NCBI RefSeq assembly: GCF_000429105.1
Contig: NZ_AUBF01000006.1
Coordinates: 248,001 to 312,000, forward strand
Length of the DNA: 64,000 nt
DNA from: Schaalia suimastitidis DSM 15538
Lineage (GTDB): Bacteria; Actinomycetota; Actinomycetes; Actinomycetales; Actinomycetaceae
Reading direction: 5' to 3'
Shown: positions 8,010 to 17,136 of the stretch, piece by piece
How the letters are laid out: every line of letters starts with the position of its first letter
Numbering within the stretch: the stretch's first letter is position 1
Notes under the pieces: generated by a model
Database searches by the model: none
The model's input: the letters and a program-made list of their open reading frames with translations, nothing else
What the model was told of the DNA's origin: nothing
Translations under genes and position numbers: made by a program

Positions 8010-9650
8010 ATGAGAAAAAGAGAGGTTTCTCAAGAGGGTTCAGCTCAGATACCGCGCCGCAGGTTAGGCAGTTGGCCAACGATCACATTCACCTGCACGA
8101 TAGGAATGGCCCCAAGCCTCAGTGCGCAAAACGACAATGAGGTACGCCGCGCGGAAGCATCCGATGCGGGGGCATCGCGCGCAGGAGCGCAGCGTGTCGA
8201 TGACGCCGCTGCAAATATGGCGCAGCCCGCAGGGAGTGTTGAGCGCGTTGGTGAGGAACAGGCATCGCCCGATGGTGTTGCGTCCGGTCCAGAAGGTAGT
8301 CAGTCACCGAAAGCTCGACTATGGGTAGGTTTATTTTCTGAGGCTGTTGTCGCTCTGATGCTTTCGGTGACGGTTGTCATTCTTACCTTTTTGTTTGAAC
8401 AGGCAAGGAATGGGGCGTCACCACAAGCAGATGAGCTTGCAAAAATGTTGCCGAAAATGTGGGATTTCTTCGCCTTGAAGCAAACTAACGTGCTTGAGGT
8501 CCAAGGAATAATCGTTGCGATGGTTGTTGCTATCGTCGTCGTATCGCCCAAGAAGTTTTCAAATATCGCGTCCGTTGAGGACATCAAACGCGAATATACC
8601 CAAATTGAGGACAGCTACCGTCGTTTTAACGTGTTGCAGGCAATAAGTATGTGCTTGGGATTTTCTCACCTGTCCCTGATATTCCTGCTCACTGTCGGAT
8701 GGTTTCTTGATAACGGGTGCTCACGGTTGCTAGGAACTCTTGTCGGTCTTTGGGCGGATAATCGTTGTGCGCTGCCGGAGGAAATCCTTATGTGCCAGTG
8801 CAGCATCACCGGGTACCCGCTGTCGCCTGCGATCCTTGTGTGCCAGTGGGTGATAGCAATTATTACGTGCATCATTGGCATGACGATGGAAAACCCTGAA
8901 TTGGGGGCATTTTTTGCCTATCGGAAGCAACTCGGCGTCGCCAAAAGCCTGCCCAATTTCGGAAAGCTGGATCCAGACAAGAGCCCTCAACCTGGCAAGA
9001 AGGCTTTGCTATGGCCGATACTCCTATATTGGGGGAGCACGGTCGCGTTCATCAGTTTTGCTGTTGTAGCACAAGGGGCGAGATCTGTATGGCTAACAAT
9101 TTTATTGCTGTTGCCGGTGACTCTTTGTTCCGTCTTCGTCTGGGGGTCCATCATTGCGATGGCGAGAAGCGTCAGGCTGCAACAACGCGTCGAAAAAGTC
9201 ATGACCATCGTGGGGGCGATTCCTGGGGCCGTTGGTTATTGGGCACTGTTGCTCTTGGTGTCCGTATTCTTTGCTGCAAGCTTCTACTCTGAGGGAAACG
9301 ACGAGTATTTCTGGATCGCGTTCGCCTTAGCTGTCGCCGTCATTGTGCTTAATATATATGCGGTGCTCCACCTGTCGATTCTGGCCAGGCGCGACACCAC
9401 CTACCGGGTCAAACCATTCCGTCGTGCAGCGATACAAGCCGATGAGGAACTTCAGCGCCGAATCGACACACTTGAACGGCGCCTCACTCCCACACAGAAA
9501 CGTGCCATCGAAGAGCTTGTAAATGAAGAAATGGCCCTTGTTGCAGCCCAATCGACCACACGGACTGGTGACGACAAAAATGCCGCAAAGATTGGACGCC
9601 TGTGGAAAAAACTGTGGCACTTCGTGGCACGGCAACTCTGTCTTCAATAG
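8010..9650 (+). CDS. Eight-TM membrane protein of unknown function
   Basis: Not recognised. With the start at 8010 (AGGAAG 9 bases upstream) the product has 546 residues. The first 105 or so are polar and disordered with many Ala, Glu and Gly. About eight hydrophobic segments follow, including SEAVVALMLSVTVVILTFLF, GIIVAMVVAIVVV, LGFSHLSLIFLLTVGWFL, ILVCQWVIAIITCIIGM and ALLLLVSVFFAASFYS. The last 75 residues are charged and probably coiled-coil (DEELQRRIDTLERRLTPTQK). Six cysteines cluster between the third and fourth segments. It starts 160 bases after the VTC gene in the same direction, so it may belong to that transcript. Other starts (7857, 8106) are possible. No transporter signature is visible. 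Confidence 0.6.
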   Translation: MRKREVSQEGSAQIPRRRLGSWPTITFTCTIGMAPSLSAQNDNEVRRAEASDAGASRAGAQRVDDAAANMAQPAGSVERVGEEQASPDGVASGPEGSQSPKARLWVGLFSEAVVALMLSVTVVILTFLFEQARNGASPQADELAKMLPKMWDFFALKQTNVLEVQGIIVAMVVAIVVVSPKKFSNIASVEDIKREYTQIEDSYRRFNVLQAISMCLGFSHLSLIFLLTVGWFLDNGCSRLLGTLVGLWADNRCALPEEILMCQCSITGYPLSPAILVCQWVIAIITCIIGMTMENPELGAFFAYRKQLGVAKSLPNFGKLDPDKSPQPGKKALLWPILLYWGSTVAFISFAVVAQGARSVWLTILLLLPVTLCSVFVWGSIIAMARSVRLQQRVEKVMTIVGAIPGAVGYWALLLLVSVFFAASFYSEGNDEYFWIAFALAVAVIVLNIYAVLHLSILARRDTTYRVKPFRRAAIQADEELQRRIDTLERRLTPTQKRAIEELVNEEMALVAAQSTTRTGDDKNAAKIGRLWKKLWHFVARQLCLQ

Positions 9651-9772
9651 CAGATAGAACGAGGTGGGAGACTTCGCGAGGAATACGCAGTGGCGCGATT
9701 TTATCGACTTAGGTGATCAATTGACGTGCAGGGGTTTGTTGAATGAGGTACCTGCGAAGGCCCATTTTGCTG

Positions 9773-11200
9773 CTACGGCATCTTGGCGACGATGGCTTCG
9801 ACGGTATCTTTCGCATCGCCAAAGAGCATGGTGGTGTTCTCCTTGAAGAACAAGGGATTTTGGACACCGGCGTAGCCTGCAGCCATAGAACGTTTAAAGA
9901 CGACAACCTTATCTGCTTCCCATACGCGCAGCACAGGCATACCTGCAATAGGTGAGCCAGGTTCTTGAGCCGCAGGGTTAACTGTGTCGTTGGCTCCAAT
10001 GACCAGCACAACGTCGACAGAAGCGAAATCGTCGTTCACCTCGTCCATTTCCAACACGATATCGTAAGGTACTTTCGCCTCGGCAAGAAGGACATTCATG
10101 TGGCCAGGTAGACGGCCCGCCACCGGGTGAATCCCAAAAACCACCTCGACACCCGCCTTACGCAGATGCTGAACGAGGGAAGCGATAGGGTACTGAGCCT
10201 GGGCAACGGCCATACCGTAGCCCGGCGCAATAAGGACCCGCTTGGAGGCAGACAGCATCCGCGCGACGCGACCAGGTGATGTCTCACGGATTTCACCGTC
10301 AACGTCTCCCACAGGTGCAGTAGCTGTTGTAGCGTCAGTGCCGAAGCCTCCCAACAGTACCGAAATAAAGGAACGGTTCATTGCCTTACACATGAGGTAA
10401 GACAGGTAGGCGCCTGAAGAACCCACCAAGGCGCCCGTGATAATCAGCAGATCGTTGTTGACGAGGAACCCCGTAAAGGCCGACGCCCACCCAGAATAAG
10501 AGTTCATAATAGACACGACCACGGGCATATCGCCGCCACCGATGGCAAGGACAAGGTGCACCCCAAAAGCACAGGCGATAAGCGTCATCACGACGAGGCA
10601 CAGCCACGAGGCCCACGATCCTTCCGGCACCGACACGAAGATTGCGCCAAGGACAACCGATGCAACCAACGCGCCAAGGTTCCACCAGTTATGGCCAGGC
10701 AGCATGAGAGGGCGACCTGGGAGACGGCCTTCCAATTTCATTCCGGCAACCACCGAACCGGTGAACGTCACCGCGCCAACGAAGGCTGAAAGGAATACTT
10801 CGCCCAAGTGGAAGCGACCAAGAGCAGCTGAGGATGCATCGGGGGCAATATAGGAGTTGTAGCTGACTAGTACGGCTGCCAGACCGACCAGACCGTTAAG
10901 GATCGCAATAAGCTGCGGCATCCCAGTCATGGCGACGCGCTTGGCAGCGGCAAGACCAATGACTGCGCCAATGGACAGGGCCAAGGCAATAAGGATCGCT
11001 GTCGCCACGATGCCGTGGGTGGGGTCTGAAGCCAAAGCCAGTGCGATTGCGGCGCCACAGGCAACTGCCATACCAAGGGCACCCGCGATATTACCTGCAA
11101 CAGCTGTGCGGTGTTTGGACAGGCCAGAACAGGCCAACACAAATAGTGCGGCGGCGGCTAGATAGGACAGGGTAACGGGCTGAGCGAGGATTTCCGTCAT
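9773..11200 (-). CDS. pntB: NAD(P) transhydrogenase beta subunit PntB
   Basis: PntB forms half of the proton-translocating transhydrogenase that makes NADPH from NADH at the expense of the proton gradient. The 475-residue length is typical. The N-terminal 270 or so residues are membrane helices. The C-terminal NADP-binding domain III carries the signature [14 protein letters not shown], followed by [36 protein letters not shown] and [18 protein letters not shown]. The gene lies 7 bases after pntA and is clearly co-transcribed. In a carbohydrate-fermenting actinobacterium it probably balances NADH and NADPH. The ATG start is at 11200. Confidence 0.97.
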   Translation of the reverse strand: MTEILAQPVTLSYLAAAALFVLACSGLSKHRTAVAGNIAGALGMAVACGAAIALALASDPTHGIVATAILIALALSIGAVIGLAAAKRVAMTGMPQLIAILNGLVGLAAVLVSYNSYIAPDASSAALGRFHLGEVFLSAFVGAVTFTGSVVAGMKLEGRLPGRPLMLPGHNWWNLGALVASVVLGAIFVSVPEGSWASWLCLVVMTLIACAFGVHLVLAIGGGDMPVVVSIMNSYSGWASAFTGFLVNNDLLIITGALVGSSGAYLSYLMCKAMNRSFISVLLGGFGTDATTATAPVGDVDGEIRETSPGRVARMLSASKRVLIAPGYGMAVAQAQYPIASLVQHLRKAGVEVVFGIHPVAGRLPGHMNVLLAEAKVPYDIVLEMDEVNDDFASVDVVLVIGANDTVNPAAQEPGSPIAGMPVLRVWEADKVVVFKRSMAAGYAGVQNPLFFKENTTMLFGDAKDTVEAIVAKMP

Positions 11201-11207
11201 GGCGGCC

Positions 11208-12770
11208 TCAGTCCTTCGTGAACATGGCGAGCATACGGTGGGTCACCGCAAAACCGCCGACGATATTAATGGTGGACAAGACGATTGCGACAAAACTGAC
11301 ACCTGCAATCAGCGGGTTTTCATGTCCAATCTGCGATATTGCACCGATGAGGATAATGCCAGATATTGCATTCGTGACCGACATCAGTGGCGTATGTAGA
11401 GCTGGCGTGACATTCGAAATAACGTAGAAGCCAAGGATTATGGCCAACATGAGCACGACGTAGTGGCTGGTTGCTGCCGATGGCGTTACCAGTACAAGGC
11501 CCGAAAAGGCGGCGATTGCCGCACCTAAACCAACGAAACTCCACATGCGACGCGTTTGGCGTGCCTGCGCGCTGGCTTCTTTGCGCACGTCGGTGTCAAC
11601 AGGTGTGGCATCACCTTTGTTGTCTGAAGGATGCTCGGCCACGGGGGCACTGACCTGAACAGGTGGTGGTGGCCACAGGATCCCACCGTCGTAGGTGACG
11701 GTGATGCTGCGGATGATTTCATCGTCAAAATTAAGGGTGAGTTGCCCGTCCTTGTCGGGTGTCATCAGTGTGATGAGGCTGACGACGTTGCGTCCATACA
11801 GTTGAGAGGACTGGGTGGGCAGGAGAGCAGCCAGATCGGGCAGACCAATGATGCGCACACCGTTGGCAGTGGTGGTGATTTCGCCGGGTACGGTGAGCGC
11901 ACAGTTACCGCCGGTTGCCGCCGCCATATCCACGATAATGGAGCCTGCGTTCATCCCGGCTACGGCAGCCTCGTCAAGGAGGATCGGCGCTGTGCGGCCC
12001 GGGATTGAGGCGGTGGTGATGACAATATCGGCCTGGGCTGCCTGTGCGGCGTGGACCGCATTGGCGGCGGCGGCAATATCGTGGCTGAGTTCTTTTGCGT
12101 AGCCGTCTAAAGATTTTTCTTCGCCGGTAGGGAGAGCCACGTGGGTGGCACCAAGGGAGGCTATCTGTTCAGCAACTTCGGGTCGCACGTCGGAGGCCCA
12201 CACTTGTGCACCCATACCAGCTGCGGTACCAATGGCAGCAAGGCCCGCAACGCCTGCACCAATGACGTAAACCTTTGCGGGCGGCATTTTGCCTGCAGCG
12301 GTAATTTGGCCGGTGAACATGCGTCCGAAAAGCGCGGCGGCTTCGATGACGGCACGATAGCCCGCAATATTGGCCTGAGATGACAAGACATCCATAGATT
12401 GCGCGCGGGAAATACGCGGCACAGTGTCCAGGGCAAGGGCAGTGATATTGGCTGCGCGCAGTTTGTCCAGGAGTTCAGCATTGCGTGCTGGTGCCAGACG
12501 CGTAATCAGCGAGGCGCCGGGGCGCATCATTGCGATCTGTTCATCACTGGGCGCATCGAGGGCGATGACGATATCGCTGGCCCACGCATCTGTTTCATTG
12601 ACGAGGCGGGCGCCTGCCGTTTCGTAGTCAGCGTCAAGGAAGTGTGAGCGCTCGCCTGCGCCGCGTTGGATACAGACCTCATAGCCGAGGCGGATCAATG
12701 CCTTGGTGGTGACGGGGGTTGCGGCGACGAGGGGCTGGTCGACGCTTTCTTGGGGTACTCCGATTCGCAC
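11208..12770 (-). CDS. pntA: NAD(P) transhydrogenase alpha subunit PntA (fused type)
   Basis: PntA carries the NAD(H)-binding domain I and membrane helices of the transhydrogenase. The product, 520 residues, is the fused E. coli-like form: domain I at about 1-370 with the Rossmann glycine loop [18 protein letters not shown] and a short linker, then four membrane helices at about 410-515 ([18 protein letters not shown] onward). I chose the GTG at 12770 because AGGAGG lies 4 bases before it and the product then begins MRIGVPQES, matching the family; an open frame continues 9 codons upstream without a site. It is the first gene of pntAB. Confidence 0.96.
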   Translation of the reverse strand: MRIGVPQESVDQPLVAATPVTTKALIRLGYEVCIQRGAGERSHFLDADYETAGARLVNETDAWASDIVIALDAPSDEQIAMMRPGASLITRLAPARNAELLDKLRAANITALALDTVPRISRAQSMDVLSSQANIAGYRAVIEAAALFGRMFTGQITAAGKMPPAKVYVIGAGVAGLAAIGTAAGMGAQVWASDVRPEVAEQIASLGATHVALPTGEEKSLDGYAKELSHDIAAAANAVHAAQAAQADIVITTASIPGRTAPILLDEAAVAGMNAGSIIVDMAAATGGNCALTVPGEITTTANGVRIIGLPDLAALLPTQSSQLYGRNVVSLITLMTPDKDGQLTLNFDDEIIRSITVTYDGGILWPPPPVQVSAPVAEHPSDNKGDATPVDTDVRKEASAQARQTRRMWSFVGLGAAIAAFSGLVLVTPSAATSHYVVLMLAIILGFYVISNVTPALHTPLMSVTNAISGIILIGAISQIGHENPLIAGVSFVAIVLSTINIVGGFAVTHRMLAMFTKD

Positions 12771-13128
12771 GGTGCCTCCTAATGGGTACAGAGCCACAGG
12801 GTAAAAGTTTGTTAATGCCGTGACTAGGGACTCTTGGCCCTGGGATTAACGGCCTAAAGTGCCAGGAGGCGACGAAAATGCAGGGTTACGGCAAGACGCC
12901 TCGGTAGGCGAGAGTCAATAGAACGGTAATTTTTGGGCAAAAATTGGTGTATCACAGTGTGGATACTGGGCGCAGGAGCGGCACCGAAAGATATTTTCTG
13001 CAGGGAAAAATCGGGAGACAGACAAAAAGCTCACCTACCAACAATGGCGGGTTGTCAGAAGATAAATCCTGACAACCCGCCATTGTGGGCTTATTTTGTC
13101 GCCCGATTGTTGTGGGCTAAGGCGCGCG
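12771..13128. other. Intergenic region between pntA and nanH
   Basis: This 358-base gap must contain the pntAB promoter on its left side and the nanH terminator at 13041-13086 on its right. Apart from that hairpin I see no gene or clear promoter boxes. Confidence 0.5.
13041..13086 (-). terminator. Strong hairpin terminator downstream of nanH
   Basis: Perfect 18-base arms (13041-13058 and 13069-13086) enclose a 10-base loop, 43 bases past the nanH stop. A TTTTT run follows on the minus strand about 10 bases beyond the stem. A weaker T-rich stretch follows on the plus strand. Confidence 0.8.
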
Positions 13129-16100
13129 CTAGGCTCGGCGGCGGCGCGTCGCACCCAGGCTAAGGCCAACTACAGCGAGCGCTGCCCCTGCGGCCAACAT
13201 GGCGGAGGCCTGCGTGCCCGTGCGCGCCAAGGCACGTGTAGTGGTCGTAGCCTTCGTACCCTTTGATGGGGACTGACTGTGGGTCCCAGAGGTGCTGCCT
13301 GTGCTCCCGGAGGTGTTGCCCGTGTTCCCGGGGGTGGAAGGGCCAGTCGGCTCGCTTGGTTGAGACACTGCCTCGGTCACACTGAAACGTAGGTATGCGA
13401 CGACGTTATTGCCTGCATCTCGCGCAAAAATCTGGTGTTCTCCAAGAGGAAAATCTTCTGGCACAGTCCAGTTGACCTGAGCGGTATTGGTGGAGGTACC
13501 AACTCCTCGCCCAACGTTGACCGGGTCGGAATGGACCCAGAAGTCGACTGATTCTCCTTGGGGTGCAGGGGCAACGAGGGTCACTTGTGTTCCACGTGGA
13601 ACTGACACAGCCAGCGGCGCCCCATTGGCGTCAAGGATTTGCACGGCAGGTGTTCCGGGCTTTATCTCGTCGTGAGTGATGGGGGCATTATCAACGAGGC
13701 GGAAGCAAGCCCTCGCCAACGAAACGAAACGGTTTTCATTTGCCGCATTCGCCCCTCGGGTCGCCTTGACCGTCACCCGAATGTGCGCGCGCTGCCCATC
13801 GGCAACCTTTCCGTGTAGAGCTGCCAGAGAAATAGGCCCATCAGCAGGATTGACGTTGCTGGCCAGGATTTCTACGCCGCCTGCGCTCACCAGGGCAATA
13901 TCAGCAGAAGATATCACACCGTTGAGACCGTTTGGACGTGCAATGAGTTCCAACTGCTCGAGCGTGCTGCTCATGGGCACCGACAGATCGAAACTCAATG
14001 GCAGAGGTGAAGGAAGGCCCGCCCAGGGGGTGTGCCAAATACTACCAAGGTCATCATTGAGCATATTTGTCGCTGCCCCGTTTTCATTGGTGGTTTCAGC
14101 AGGGATTGTTTCAGGGGCAATAAGGGTGACGTCGGTGCTGCAGTGGGCGTCGAACTGGCCGGGCTGCAAGGTGGCATTCACTCGGAAGCCGCCGGTGTAG
14201 TTTTCTGTGTCGCCCTCAAGGCTAACTGTGCCGCTAACCAGCACAGAAGCAGCGTTTTGGTACTTTGAGATCGTAGCTTTGACCAGTACCTCTGCGCTTT
14301 GTCCTGCTTCCAATGCTGGGACGGGTACGGAGGCGGTATTCCACTCCCACCCAGGTATTGGCTGCGGCGTGAGTGTTCCTGCTGGCGAGGCGCTTGCACC
14401 TGTGTTGGTCACGGTGAAGGTGAGCCAGTTGCCGCCGCGGACAACGTCGCGGCTTATACCCGAAACAGCAACCTTGGGTACCCCGAGCCAGTCCAGGGAG
14501 ATTTTCATAAAGGAAATACCGCTGCTGGGGTGTTCGTACAAGATGCCGTAGGTTCCTGAGTCAAGTGAGCCGGTGTCGGTTGGTAGGGGTGTGATCGTGG
14601 AATATTGCATCCCACCGGTACGGAAAACCTTGCTCTTGGCCCAGCTTGTGCCATCGTCCATTGACAGTTTGACAGTGCCATTTTGACGACCCGAAGTGGA
14701 TGCTGTATTCGTAAACAGAAGGAAGTGGGATTTCAGTGAACCAGGGTCGGCCTCGGGAAATGCGCGAATGATCGCCGCATTGTTATTGGGGTCAATCAAC
14801 GAGTGGTCAATATACACGTCACCATAGCTTTGGCCGCCGTCTTCAGATATGGCGACGCGGCGCGCACTCACGCCAGGAGCGCCATAGGATGAGGCCCGAG
14901 AATTGACCATGAGACGTCCATCGGCAAGTTCAACGACCTTATTTTCGTCCATACCAGCGCCAAAGGGCTGCCCGGCCTGCCAAGTTTGACCGTGGTCATC
15001 AGAGAAAACAGATACAGCTTTGAAAATGCCGCCAACGTTGACGGTGTACTGCTGAATCAGGCGTCCAGCGTGGGGTGCATGGCGTTTCTGAATACCTTCA
15101 CCTGAGGCCGCAAAACGTGCGGTCCAGGTGTTGACATCGTTGGTAATAGCCTGGGTAATGACCTGTGGCTCACTCCAGGTCTGACCATTATTCGTCGAGT
15201 GCATAACGGCAGCGTGGAGGACATTTCGTTGCGAGGGATCCACTCCTGCCGCTGATTGCCACAGGCCCACGTCGTAGGACTTGACAAAGAAGAGGAAGAT
15301 GGTGCCCGTTTGTCGGTCGACAACGTAGGACGGGTCTGAGTATCCGTGTCGAGGCGTTCCCGTGTTGCCTGCAGCAATGGTCTGTATTGGCTCCCAGGTG
15401 CGTCCTCCATCTTTCGAGATGCGTTGAACGATGGAATTTGCTTGAGGGGAGTCAGCACAGTTCGTTGGACGCCCATCCCAGGCGGCCAGTAGCCATCCAT
15501 TAGGTGCAGTGGTGAGTGCGGGAATGCGGTGACAGCTAAAACCTGCGTCACCGGGCGTTGCTAGGACGATGCCGCGGCCTTCAACGAGTTCTGGCGGCGG
15601 AGCAGGGGTATTCACCAGTGTGATGGGTGCGTCAAGGGTGACGCGTAGTCCTGCTTGGATAATGTCTGTGCCTGCACGGTCACGGGTGGCATCAAAGACG
15701 ATTTCCGGCATAAATGTGCCAGTTGCAGCCAGTTCTGGGGTAATTTCAATCCACGCTGACCCGCAGGTTTTGGTGGCTCCTGGAGCAAGATTTGCCCACC
15801 GGCAGTTTCCGACGGAACCTTCCACTGCCGCGGCACGGAGATTAGATGTGCGTGGGTAGGCAGTCAGTGGTGCGGAGGTGTTATTTGTGTAGCTCACAGT
15901 GAAGGTAATGCGGTCGCCAATATGTGCACGAGTGGGATCGGCGGCCTCGTCACTGCGACGAAGGGTCAGCGTGAGGGCATTGCTTTGTGCAACTGGGGGA
16001 TTTTCTGTGCTTGCCGCAGGGCTGGGCGAGCCAGAGGACGCGCTGCCGCCTGCAGCAGCAACGTCATTTCCGGCAGTAGTCGTACGGGTATCTGGGGTTG

Positions 16101-16374
16101 AGGCGCTGCCTGTTCCTGTGCTTGCGGTGTCTGAATGTGGTGGTGAAGCATCTGCTGCGGGGGCGGTCGATGCTGGGGAGGCTGGAGTGTCGATAGCTGT
16201 GGAGGTGTCGGGCGAGGCTGAAGTAGTGGTGCCAACAGTGGGGGGCTCTGTCGGAAGATCGTTGGCGTATGCGGTGCCGATGCTCAGCGTAGATAGACTC
16301 GTCACCGTTAGTGCGAGTATGCCAAGGACTGAAAATAAGGGTCGCGAGGGTCTGGGACAGGGGTATGTACTCAA
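13129..16374 (-). CDS. nanH: Secreted, sortase-anchored exo-alpha-sialidase
   Basis: The enzyme removes terminal sialic acid from host glycoproteins at the cell surface. The product, about 1081 residues, has a signal peptide (FSVLGILALTVTSLS, cleavage after TAYA). Next come a Ser/Thr/Pro/Ala-rich spacer (about 40-125) and an Ig-like domain (about 130-255). The sialidase propeller (about 265-640) has an HRIP version of the Arg-triad FRIP/YRIP motif near residue 282 and five Asp-box repeats (SKDGGRTW, STNNGQTW, SDDHGQTW, SEDGGQSY, SMDDGTSW). A NEW3-like domain, a discoidin-like carbohydrate-binding domain and an Ig-like domain follow. The end is LARTG, a hydrophobic helix and RRRR, a class of sorting signal common in Actinomyces. 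A TTG start is chosen because GGAG lies 6 bases upstream; a GTG six codons earlier lacks a site. No nan catabolic genes are adjacent. Confidence 0.95.
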   Translation of the reverse strand: MSTYPCPRPSRPLFSVLGILALTVTSLSTLSIGTAYANDLPTEPPTVGTTTSASPDTSTAIDTPASPASTAPAADASPPHSDTASTGTGSASTPDTRTTTAGNDVAAAGGSASSGSPSPAASTENPPVAQSNALTLTLRRSDEAADPTRAHIGDRITFTVSYTNNTSAPLTAYPRTSNLRAAAVEGSVGNCRWANLAPGATKTCGSAWIEITPELAATGTFMPEIVFDATRDRAGTDIIQAGLRVTLDAPITLVNTPAPPPELVEGRGIVLATPGDAGFSCHRIPALTTAPNGWLLAAWDGRPTNCADSPQANSIVQRISKDGGRTWEPIQTIAAGNTGTPRHGYSDPSYVVDRQTGTIFLFFVKSYDVGLWQSAAGVDPSQRNVLHAAVMHSTNNGQTWSEPQVITQAITNDVNTWTARFAASGEGIQKRHAPHAGRLIQQYTVNVGGIFKAVSVFSDDHGQTWQAGQPFGAGMDENKVVELADGRLMVNSRASSYGAPGVSARRVAISEDGGQSYGDVYIDHSLIDPNNNAAIIRAFPEADPGSLKSHFLLFTNTASTSGRQNGTVKLSMDDGTSWAKSKVFRTGGMQYSTITPLPTDTGSLDSGTYGILYEHPSSGISFMKISLDWLGVPKVAVSGISRDVVRGGNWLTFTVTNTGASASPAGTLTPQPIPGWEWNTASVPVPALEAGQSAEVLVKATISKYQNAASVLVSGTVSLEGDTENYTGGFRVNATLQPGQFDAHCSTDVTLIAPETIPAETTNENGAATNMLNDDLGSIWHTPWAGLPSPLPLSFDLSVPMSSTLEQLELIARPNGLNGVISSADIALVSAGGVEILASNVNPADGPISLAALHGKVADGQRAHIRVTVKATRGANAANENRFVSLARACFRLVDNAPITHDEIKPGTPAVQILDANGAPLAVSVPRGTQVTLVAPAPQGESVDFWVHSDPVNVGRGVGTSTNTAQVNWTVPEDFPLGEHQIFARDAGNNVVAYLRFSVTEAVSQPSEPTGPSTPGNTGNTSGSTGSTSGTHSQSPSKGTKATTTTRALARTGTQASAMLAAGAALAVVGLSLGATRRRRA

Positions 16375-16516
16375 TTTGTTCTCCGATGTCACCTATGGCA
16401 TCTGATATCTGACAAGTTGAGGCGCCTGTGCCTAGTATTGCACTCTTCTGGAGGTGTGAATAGCCCTCATACAATGAAGGGAAAATGCGCATTTTTCATT
16501 GAAATAGAGCCAAAAA

Positions 16517-16563
16517 ATCACTATTAATCGTTAGTGATAGGCGAAAAATGACCATTCGTTCAA
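16517..16563 (-). promoter_or_regulatory. Putative nanH promoter overlapped by an operator-like inverted repeat
   Basis: On the minus strand, TTGAAC (16563-16558) and TATCAC (16539-16534) are 18 bases apart. The -10 is embedded in a perfect inverted repeat, ATCACTA-N8-TAGTGAT (16517-16538). This geometry suits a repressor that blocks the promoter. The region is 143-190 bases upstream of the nanH start; the cognate regulator is unknown. Confidence 0.5.
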
Positions 16564-16579
16564 TCTGAATGTTAAAGGA

Positions 16580-16608
16580 TTGACATACATTCATGATAAC
16601 GCTATGAA
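16580..16608 (+). promoter_or_regulatory. Consensus-like promoter pointing into the tRNA-Leu gene from the opposite strand
   Basis: TTGACA (16580-16585) and TATGAA (16603-16608) are separated by exactly 17 bases. No plus-strand gene follows before 17137. It could drive an antisense or leader transcript, or be fortuitous. Confidence 0.35.
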
Positions 16609-16668
16609 ATGCGAAGATGCAGTGAAAAACGAGTGTTGTGGGATGCAGCCAAGATGTGCTGCGGCAGC

Positions 16669-16699
16669 AAAAAACCTCGGAACCTACAAGGCTCCGAGG
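16669..16699 (-). terminator. Intrinsic terminator of tRNA-Leu
   Basis: A 7-base stem (16675-16681 paired with 16693-16699) with an 11-base loop is followed on the minus strand by TTTTTT (16674-16669), 7 bases past the end of the tRNA. A standard rho-independent terminator. Confidence 0.85.
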
Positions 16700-16705
16700 T
16701 GAGTG

Positions 16706-16792
16706 TGGTGCGCGAGGGGGGAGTTGAACCCCCACTCCATCACTGGAACACGGACCTGAACCGTGCGCGTCTGCCTATTCCGCCACTCGCGC
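16706..16792 (-). tRNA. tRNA-Leu (anticodon CAG)
   Basis: Read on the minus strand, the 87-base gene has a 7-base acceptor stem GCGCGAG/CTCGCGC and a D-arm beginning TGGCGGAATAGGCAGACGC. The anticodon stem is CACGG/CCGTG with loop TTCAGGT, giving anticodon CAG. A class II variable arm and the T-arm GGGGGTTCAACTCCCCC follow. Discriminator A and an encoded CCA end the gene. It decodes CUG, the most used Leu codon in GC-rich genomes. Confidence 0.97.
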
Positions 16793-17136
16793 GTGCCTGG
16801 TAACAATACGGGAGCAAGCACTCAAGCGTCAAGTTGAATGAAGTGGGTGTACTGAAAAAGTGCCCTGTGTTGAGTGGCTACTGTACGACGAAAAACTTGC
16901 CACATGTGCAAGTAATCCCCATAAGAACACTCAATACCGCAGTGTGCTGCGATGCTATGTCCCTAAGGTTCGGGTTAATCACCGTTTGGCATCTCGATCG
17001 CCGTCGCACGAGAACGCATGGCCCGATGTGCAAGTATATGCAGCGAATAGGACCTTGGAAACGCATATCGTGGACTGTCTCACAGGTAAGATTCGCTCAT
17101 AGGCATCCCACTCACTGACGACAGAGGTACCTTCTG
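16793..17136. other. Intergenic region upstream of the SLC13 transporter
   Basis: This 344-base gap holds the tRNA-Leu promoter region and the leader of the transporter gene. An 11-base direct repeat (ATGTGCAAGTA at 16904-16914 and 17026-17036, 122 bases apart) is the only structure I see. No convincing gene is present. Confidence 0.4.

Noticed and set aside
15899-16405. Long plus-strand open frame opposite the 5' end of nanH
   Set aside because: It is the mirror of the Ser/Thr/Pro-rich spacer and signal peptide of nanH; the composition is biased and there is no ribosome site or known domain.
16609-16803. 64-codon plus-strand open frame overlapping tRNA-Leu
   Set aside because: It is the antisense of the tRNA and its terminator. 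Only the promoter-like element upstream is worth testing.
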